DNA of 11,068 nt from Prevotellaceae bacterium UBA1786 (lineage in GTDB: Bacteria; Bacteroidota; Bacteroidia; Bacteroidales; Bacteroidaceae): assembly GCA_002314525.1 (NCBI GenBank), contig DCGE01000194.1:4353-15420 (forward strand). Reading direction: 5' to 3'. The stretch's first letter is position 1, and every line of letters starts with the position of its first letter. Position numbers and translations under genes: made by a program. Under the pieces are notes generated by a model. That model was given only the letters and a program-made list of their open reading frames with translations. It did not search any database and was not told the origin of the DNA. Shown one piece after another: positions 6,788 to 11,068 of this stretch.

Positions 6788-7573
6788 TTATTGAACTTTT
6801 GAGCTCTGAGCCTTTTTTACGACTATGATGCTGACTTCATAGAGAAGCCACATAGGCAGTGACACTATCATCAAGGTGAAAATATCAGTTGTCGGTGTGA
6901 TGACGGCAGCTGCAATGACAATAAACACTATGGCATGACGCCGGTAGTGAGTCATGAGAGATGACGTCAGGAACCCGAGTTTGGCGAACAGCCAACAGAG
7001 CACCGGCATTTCAAAGACGAGTCCGATGGAGAGTGTCATGGCTGTGAATGTGGAGATGTAGGAGTCGAGTGTGATGGTGTTCGGGATACTCATATCCACC
7101 TGATAAGTACCGAGAAACCTTATCACAAAGGGCAGAACGAAGAAATAGCTGAACAACACCCCAAGGATGAACATCAGATATCCTCCACCGGCGACACGAA
7201 CTACATACCTGCGTTCATCAGCATACAGTGCCGGAGAGATGAAGCGGAACAACTGATAGAGGATATACGGTGATGACACCAGAACGCCTGCAAAGAAGGA
7301 AATCTTCATGTGTATGATGAACTGCTGTGCAAGTTCAGTGTTGATGAGTGTGATTCCGGAACGCGGATGCAGGACTATGCTGAACACCTCATCCTTGAAA
7401 CAGAATGCCACAACGGCAAACAAAAGAGTAACAAGGACTACACGAATAATGACTGAACGCAACTCATCGAGATGCGTCCAGAAGGTATCGGCTGTGGGCT
7501 GTTGGCTGCCAACGGCAAACGGCAGACGGCCAACGTCATTTATCGGCTGTTGGCTTGTTGGCTGGCTCATCAT
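6788..7573 (-). CDS. tatC: Sec-independent protein translocase TatC
   Basis: This 261-residue inner-membrane protein is the receptor for twin-arginine signal peptides. The conserved cytoplasmic N-terminal motif HLDELR is at 34-39. Six membrane segments follow, with FEMP at 187-190 (E188 corresponds to the conserved intramembrane Glu of TatC) and ITPTTD at 225-230. TatC proteins usually begin a few residues before the FWxHLxELR motif. Here about 29 extra residues ([10 protein letters not shown]...SQQPTAD) come first, encoded by a heptamer repeat that also encodes the TatA tail in another frame. Start choice is ATG 7573 or the adjacent ATG 7570; both overlap tatA by more than 30 bases. A second ATG at 7539-7537, in the ATGA overlap with the tatA stop, is out of frame by one base. 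The sirtuin gene follows after one base. Confidence 0.94.
   Translation of the reverse strand: MMSQPTSQQPINDVGRLPFAVGSQQPTADTFWTHLDELRSVIIRVVLVTLLFAVVAFCFKDEVFSIVLHPRSGITLINTELAQQFIIHMKISFFAGVLVSSPYILYQLFRFISPALYADERRYVVRVAGGGYLMFILGVLFSYFFVLPFVIRFLGTYQVDMSIPNTITLDSYISTFTAMTLSIGLVFEMPVLCWLFAKLGFLTSSLMTHYRRHAIVFIVIAAAVITPTTDIFTLMIVSLPMWLLYEVSIIVVKKAQSSKVQ
7490..7566. repeat. Heptanucleotide repeat spanning the tatA/tatC overlap
   Basis: On the plus strand the units run GGCTGTG (7490), GGCTGTT (7497), GGCTGCC (7504), AACGGCA (7511), AACGGCA (7518), GACGGCC (7525), AACGTCA (7532). After a short break come GGCTGTT (7545), an 8-base variant at 7552, and GGCTGGC (7560). On the coding strand these give AGCCAAC-type units like the last unit in mfd. 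The block encodes the last residues of TatA ([10 protein letters not shown]) and the N-terminal extension of TatC in a different frame. Confidence 0.8.
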
Positions 7574-7736
7574 CCTCTTCCTTTCCGTTCATTCCGTCCT
7601 TGAAGGACTTGACACCTTTGCCAAGACCTTTCATCAGCTCCGGGATTTTCTTGCCACCAAAGAGAAGAAGTATTACAAGTGCGATAACCAGTATCTCTGT
7701 AAGTCCGAGATTGCCAATGAAGAGTGTATTAATCAT
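7536..7736 (-). CDS. tatA: Sec-independent translocase TatA/E family subunit
   Basis: This 66-residue protein has the standard TatA plan: a short N-terminus, one membrane helix (residues about 10-26, [17 protein letters not shown]) with an acidic residue near its start, the FG hinge at 26-27, and an amphipathic helix ([21 protein letters not shown]). A short acidic and Pro/Ala tail ends it. TatA oligomers form the translocation pathway once TatC has bound a substrate. No TatB is encoded here, so this is a minimal TatA-TatC pair in which TatA would do both jobs. The start codon overlaps the reductase stop as ATGA (7736-7733), which suggests translational coupling. The last dozen residues come from a heptamer repeat, so the tail is probably not functionally important. 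Confidence 0.93.
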   Translation of the reverse strand: MINTLFIGNLGLTEILVIALVILLLFGGKKIPELMKGLGKGVKSFKDGMNGKEEDDEPANKPTADK

Positions 7737-9028
7737 AATGTGCTACGTTTGATGTTTTCTACGAATTTATCCACGAACAACATCTGTTCAGGGATATTGA
7801 TATGCTGAGGACAATGGCTCACACACTCATTGCATGCCACACAGTGGTCAGCCTGACGTTCAGGTTCGACTGCTGCATTATAGCCACCGACGAAACGTGA
7901 TGTCTCGTCCTTGTGGTTGTTGTAGTATGAGAACACACCCGGAATGTCAAGACCATAAGGACAAGGCATACAATACTGGCATCCTGTGCACGGAATGCCA
8001 GGATTGCGGAAGATTTCATCTACAACGGTACTGAGGAAGGCCTTCTCTTCGTCATTGATCGGAATGAGAGGAGAGAAAGTCATGATATTATCCTCAAGAT
8101 GTTCCTTGAAGGTCATTCCGCTGAGGCATGTCAAAACATTAGGCAGTGAGCCACAGAAACGGAAAGCCCATGAAGCAACACTGCGGTCGGGTTCACGACG
8201 CTTCATCTCCATCATTGAAACCTCAGGAACCTTGGCCAGACGTCCGCCAAGCAATGGTTCCATGATGACTACGGAGATATTGTTCTCACGCAACAGGTTG
8301 TACTCATAGGCTGTATCCCTATTTTTTTTCCAGTCGGAGTAATTGACCTGCAGCTGGACGAAATCCCAGTGATACTGTGCATGAAGACGCATAAGTTCCT
8401 CGAAACTGTCGCGAGGTCCATGGAAAGAGAATCCCAGATTGCGGATACGACCTGCCTTGCGCTCCTCCAGAAGGAAGTCCATGATTCCGTTATCGACAAA
8501 CCGTGAATGGAAATCATCAATACGGCCAATGGCATGCAACAGATAGTAATCGATGTAATCCACACGCAGATTCTTCATGGAGTCATGATACATGCCAACA
8601 GAACCCTCAAAGGACTGTATGGAAGGATCGAAATTCGACAGTTTGGTGGCTACGAAATACTTGTCACGAGGAAACTTACTCAGAGCCTCACCTGTTGATG
8701 CCTCCGACTTCCCCTGACAATACACAGGTGACGTATCATAGTAGTTGACACCATACTGCATGGCTATGCGGACGAGTTCGTTGACACCCTCCTGATCAAT
8801 TATCTGTTCTTTGCTTTCTTCTTCCTGCTCAAGCATAGGAAGGCGCATCATGCCGTAGCCAAGAACAGATACTTTATCATGAGTTGAAGTATTTTCACTG
8901 AGTGTCATATCACCTATCTCGATGTCAGACATACCCTCAGGACTGCCAGAATTACATCCAGAAAGCGATGCTGCTCCAATAGCTGCAGTACCTGCACAGA
9001 GTTGTTTTAGAAATTCCCTACGATTCAT
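7733..9028 (-). CDS. Tat-exported lipoprotein: aldo/keto reductase with C-terminal 2[4Fe-4S] ferredoxin domain
   Basis: This protein has 431 residues. It starts [10 protein letters not shown], a near-perfect twin-arginine motif (RRxFLK), followed by a weakly hydrophobic stretch and the lipobox L22-S23-G24-C25. It should be exported folded by Tat and lipid-anchored at C25. Residues about 50-335 form an aldo/keto reductase barrel with the tetrad D98, Y103, K129 and H165, and a family-typical [13 protein letters not shown] near residues 302-314. Two ferredoxin motifs follow: C347, C350, C353, C356-Pro and C396, C399, C402, C406-Pro, each expected to hold a [4Fe-4S] cluster. The substrate is unknown. 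NADPH is not normally available outside the cytoplasm, so electrons may arrive through the clusters, plausibly from the polyferredoxin encoded 16 bases upstream. An A8 tract lies in the coding strand (T8 at 8322-8329). The stop overlaps the tatA start (ATGA). Confidence 0.92.
   Translation of the reverse strand: MNRREFLKQLCAGTAAIGAASLSGCNSGSPEGMSDIEIGDMTLSENTSTHDKVSVLGYGMMRLPMLEQEEESKEQIIDQEGVNELVRIAMQYGVNYYDTSPVYCQGKSEASTGEALSKFPRDKYFVATKLSNFDPSIQSFEGSVGMYHDSMKNLRVDYIDYYLLHAIGRIDDFHSRFVDNGIMDFLLEERKAGRIRNLGFSFHGPRDSFEELMRLHAQYHWDFVQLQVNYSDWKKNRDTAYEYNLLRENNISVVIMEPLLGGRLAKVPEVSMMEMKRREPDRSVASWAFRFCGSLPNVLTCLSGMTFKEHLEDNIMTFSPLIPINDEEKAFLSTVVDEIFRNPGIPCTGCQYCMPCPYGLDIPGVFSYYNNHKDETSRFVGGYNAAVEPERQADHCVACNECVSHCPQHINIPEQMLFVDKFVENIKRSTL
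8954..9028 (-). other. Twin-arginine lipoprotein signal sequence of the reductase
   Basis: Residues 1-25 of the reductase are a basic n-region with RREFLK, a mild hydrophobic core rich in Ala and Gly ([12 protein letters not shown]), and the lipobox LSGC. Low core hydrophobicity and the twin arginines are typical of Tat rather than Sec signals. The gene lies directly upstream of tatA and tatC. Confidence 0.85.
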
Positions 9029-9044
9029 AATTGCTGTTTATCTA

Positions 9045-10502
9045 TTAGATACGTTTATGTACTTCGTGGCCTTCAACATGAATTGCGCTGAAAGGTCGGA
9101 CCGGACAGAGATATTCGCAAGCTCCGCAGCCCGTGCAACGAGCTTCGTCAACTACAGGAATGAGATGTCCCTTCTTGTTGCGCACCATCTTGATGGCCCC
9201 AGAAGGACAGTGACGGGCACAGTTGCCGCAGCTATCGCCGCCATTGACTTTTTCACAATGCTTTGGATGTACGACTGCATGGCCTACCTGGATATCAGGT
9301 TTCTCATCACGAGTAATCGGCCGAATGGCATTTGTAGGGCACACATCGGAGCAGCGAGTACATTCCGGACGACAGAAACCTGATTCGTATGATGCCTCCG
9401 GCTGCATGAGAGTCATGATATTGCCGGAAGGCCTCAGTACTTTATTCGGACAGGCAGACACACATAACTGGCATGCGGTGCAGTGCTGTGAGAAATGACG
9501 AGCCGAAAGTGCTCCGGGAGGTAGAACAGGAGTTTTACGTGTAGGTACTTCCTTACCGGATATAACAGCCAAGCCACCATCGACCTTGTGTTTCTTTGCC
9601 AACGCATAGGTAGCAGTCATGAGTCCGATGATAGAGAAGAACTCGCGTTTCGAACGGCTGGCCGGAGTGTCATACATCTCAGTCACTTTTTCCTGTAAAG
9701 GTCTACGCCCGTACTTGATGGCTCCCTGACGGCAATGGTTAATACAGTCCATACAAGCCACACAACGGAAATAGTCGATGGAATGCTCATTGGGATTGAT
9801 GCAAGCGGCCTTGCAGTTACGCGCACATGAACGGCAACCGTTGCATTTGGTCTTGTCGATGTATGGCTTCAGGAATGAAAACCTTGAGATGATTCCCAGA
9901 ATTGAGCCGACAGGACAGATTGTGTTGCAATAGGTACGACCATTCCGCCACGCCAATACGGCAATGACGATGAAAGAGACCAATGCAATTATGCCTGCAT
10001 AGAGAGTTGGATGTATGATATTCTGCACCATGCGTCCATAAGAACTGTAAGGAGCAAGAATGACAGCAAACGATGTCAGGCCGGATATGAGCAAAACAGG
10101 GAACAGTATCAGAACGATGTAACGCAACCCATTCTTTGGACGGGAATAGGTATAAGGCAGTTTCTTATTCTTCTTGGTCTTCCTTCCCAAAAGAGCCATG
10201 AGGTCCTGAAGGACGCCAAGAGGACATATCACCGAACAGTAGACACGGCCCATGATAAGAGTGAGGGCAACAATGATAATGATGGCAGACAGGTTGAGAG
10301 CGAGGACTGCCGGCAGGAACTGGATGTCAGCCATCCAACTGAGCCATAGGAAGTCTGACGGAACACAAAGGTACAATGTCAGAGCAACGAAAAACAATAT
10401 GGCTAATGTGATTCTAAGTTTTTTCAACATCCGGTAGGTAAAATAATCAGGTTCTTCTATTGAAAACACAAAGGGAAAGGCCATGACCTTTCCCTTCATC
10501 AT
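9045..10502 (-). CDS. NapH/NapG-like fused membrane polyferredoxin
   Basis: This 485-residue protein joins two halves. The N-terminal half resembles NapH: membrane helices near 30-47, 62-84, 127-150 and 168-185; two GRxYC...CP motifs (C89/C93 and C192/C196); then ferredoxin motifs at 220-230 (with C234) and 247-257. The C-terminal half resembles NapG, with four cysteine clusters: 341-351, 377-388, 416-432 and 456-466. Between them SRSKREFF (282-289) and a hydrophobic segment (290-302) look like a Tat signal with Lys replacing the first Arg. In nitrate-reductase systems NapH and NapG pass electrons from quinol to periplasmic partners. The same role here, serving the neighbouring reductase, is inference. 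ATG 10502 or the next codon's ATG 10499 may start it, 8 bases after the rpoC stop. No napA or napB is present, so a true nitrate function is not supported. Confidence 0.88.
   Translation of the reverse strand: MMKGKVMAFPFVFSIEEPDYFTYRMLKKLRITLAILFFVALTLYLCVPSDFLWLSWMADIQFLPAVLALNLSAIIIIVALTLIMGRVYCSVICPLGVLQDLMALLGRKTKKNKKLPYTYSRPKNGLRYIVLILFPVLLISGLTSFAVILAPYSSYGRMVQNIIHPTLYAGIIALVSFIVIAVLAWRNGRTYCNTICPVGSILGIISRFSFLKPYIDKTKCNGCRSCARNCKAACINPNEHSIDYFRCVACMDCINHCRQGAIKYGRRPLQEKVTEMYDTPASRSKREFFSIIGLMTATYALAKKHKVDGGLAVISGKEVPTRKTPVLPPGALSARHFSQHCTACQLCVSACPNKVLRPSGNIMTLMQPEASYESGFCRPECTRCSDVCPTNAIRPITRDEKPDIQVGHAVVHPKHCEKVNGGDSCGNCARHCPSGAIKMVRNKKGHLIPVVDEARCTGCGACEYLCPVRPFSAIHVEGHEVHKRI
9597..9659 (-). 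other. Internal Tat-like signal/anchor within the polyferredoxin
   Basis: Residues 282-302 read as a Tat-style motif (SRSKREFF) followed by a short hydrophobic stretch (SIIGLMTATYALA). This is where the NapH-like cytoplasmic clusters end and the NapG-like clusters begin. Four helices before it leave the chain in the cytoplasm if the N-terminus is inside, so a fifth, Tat-inserted helix would place the C-terminal half outside. NapG itself normally carries a Tat signal at the equivalent position. Confidence 0.6.
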
Positions 10503-10510
10503 ATTCGCGT

Positions 10511-11068
10511 TTAGTCATCGAAACGGCTGAACATAGTAGCTGGATCAAATCCACGCACTACTGCTTCGTCCTTTGACGTGACGACAATCTTGTCAAATTC
10601 GCGGAGACCCGTACCTGCAGGAATGAGGTGGCCGCAGATAACATTCTCCTTCATGCCTTCGAGCAGGTCTGTCTTTCCACTGAGCGCTGCTTCGTTGAGG
10701 ACTTTCGTCGTTTCCTGGAATGACGCTGCAGACATGAAGCTTCCTGCACCGAGAGCAGCACGAGTGATACCCTGAAGTATCTGTGTAGCTGTTGCCGGAA
10801 CTGCATCACGAACCTGTACCGTACGAAGGTCACGACGCTTGAGATTGGAGTTCTCATCACGAAGTTTACGAGACGTAACAATCTGACCGTTATGAAGCGT
10901 CTCCGAATCTCCTGCATCAACAACTACCTTCTTGCCCCAGATGCGGTCGTTTTCCTCAGCAAACGAAAGTTTATCGACAGTACTACCTTCAAGGAAACGG
11001 GTGTCACCCGGATCATTAACCTGGAGTTTACGCATCATCTGACGTACGATAATCTCAAAGTGCTTGTC
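10511..11068 (-). CDS. rpoC: RNA polymerase beta' subunit, C-terminal fragment (5' end outside window)
   Basis: The frame is open from the right edge ([16 protein letters not shown]) to TAA at 10513-10511, giving 185 C-terminal residues of beta'. DKHFE.IVRQM, the DPGDT phrase, and the later segment around [28 protein letters not shown] with [19 protein letters not shown] are strongly conserved beta' sequence close to the polymerase active-centre side and C-terminal region. The end [12 protein letters not shown] is the natural C-terminus. The polyferredoxin gene begins after only 8 bases with no room for a terminator, so transcription from the rpoBC promoter probably reads into the downstream block. 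An ATG at 11038 is an internal methionine and not the start. Confidence 0.97.
   Translation of the reverse strand, partial: DKHFEIIVRQMMRKLQVNDPGDTRFLEGSTVDKLSFAEENDRIWGKKVVVDAGDSETLHNGQIVTSRKLRDENSNLKRRDLRTVQVRDAVPATATQILQGITRAALGAGSFMSAASFQETTKVLNEAALSGKTDLLEGMKENVICGHLIPAGTGLREFDKIVVTSKDEAVVRGFDPATMFSRFDD

Noticed and set aside
7308..7808. 166-codon open frame on the plus strand
   Set aside because: It runs opposite tatC, tatA and the end of the reductase gene, all with clear family motifs, and its own translation has no recognisable domain.
9045..10502. Part of a periplasmic nitrate reductase (nap) operon
   Set aside because: Only NapH/NapG-like sequence is present; no catalytic molybdenum subunit, cytochrome subunit or NapD is in the window.

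Overview
The window looks like chromosomal DNA from a Bacteroidales bacterium, most likely Prevotella or a close relative. This rests on a short C-terminal tail typical of Prevotella secreted proteins, a Bacteroides-type family 43 glycosidase, a Bacteroidetes-type Mfd, and a TatA/TatC pair without TatB. No rRNA, tRNA, CRISPR array, transposase or phage gene was seen. The genus is inferred from recalled family resemblance, not from a search.

There are two converging gene blocks. The plus-strand block (1-6074) has the 3' end of a secreted, probably carbohydrate-binding protein (1-315), a secreted GH43-type glycosidase (360-1328), a 662-base gap, the transcription-repair coupling factor mfd (1991-5278) and, 13 bases later, a secreted S1/P1-type nuclease (5292-6074). 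The first two genes look like the end of a polysaccharide-utilization cluster. The gap holds a striking array of five 23-base units built on a 13-base palindrome.

The minus-strand block (11068 down to 6088) is packed like one operon: the 3' end of rpoC, 8 bases, a fused NapH/NapG-like membrane polyferredoxin, 16 bases, a Tat-targeted iron-sulfur aldo/keto reductase lipoprotein, tatA (ATGA overlap), tatC (38-base overlap), 1 base, and a CobB-type sirtuin. The two blocks meet tail to tail at 6075-6087.

The most interesting idea is that the minus-strand block is a self-contained extracytoplasmic electron-transfer module encoded with its own protein exporter. The reductase has a twin-arginine signal plus lipobox. 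The polyferredoxin has a Tat-like segment (KREFF plus a hydrophobic stretch) in its middle, just before its four-cluster NapG-like half. It could therefore be a membrane protein inserted partly by Sec and finished by Tat. The adjacent TatA and TatC would export both.

A second theme is a heptanucleotide repeat of the AGCCAGC/AGCCAAC type. It sits inside the mfd coding region and again at the tatA/tatC overlap, where it encodes the TatA tail and an extra N-terminal extension of TatC. Because 7 is not a multiple of 3, changes in copy number would shift frame. At tatC, one extra unit would bring a different, ATGA-overlapping start codon into frame.
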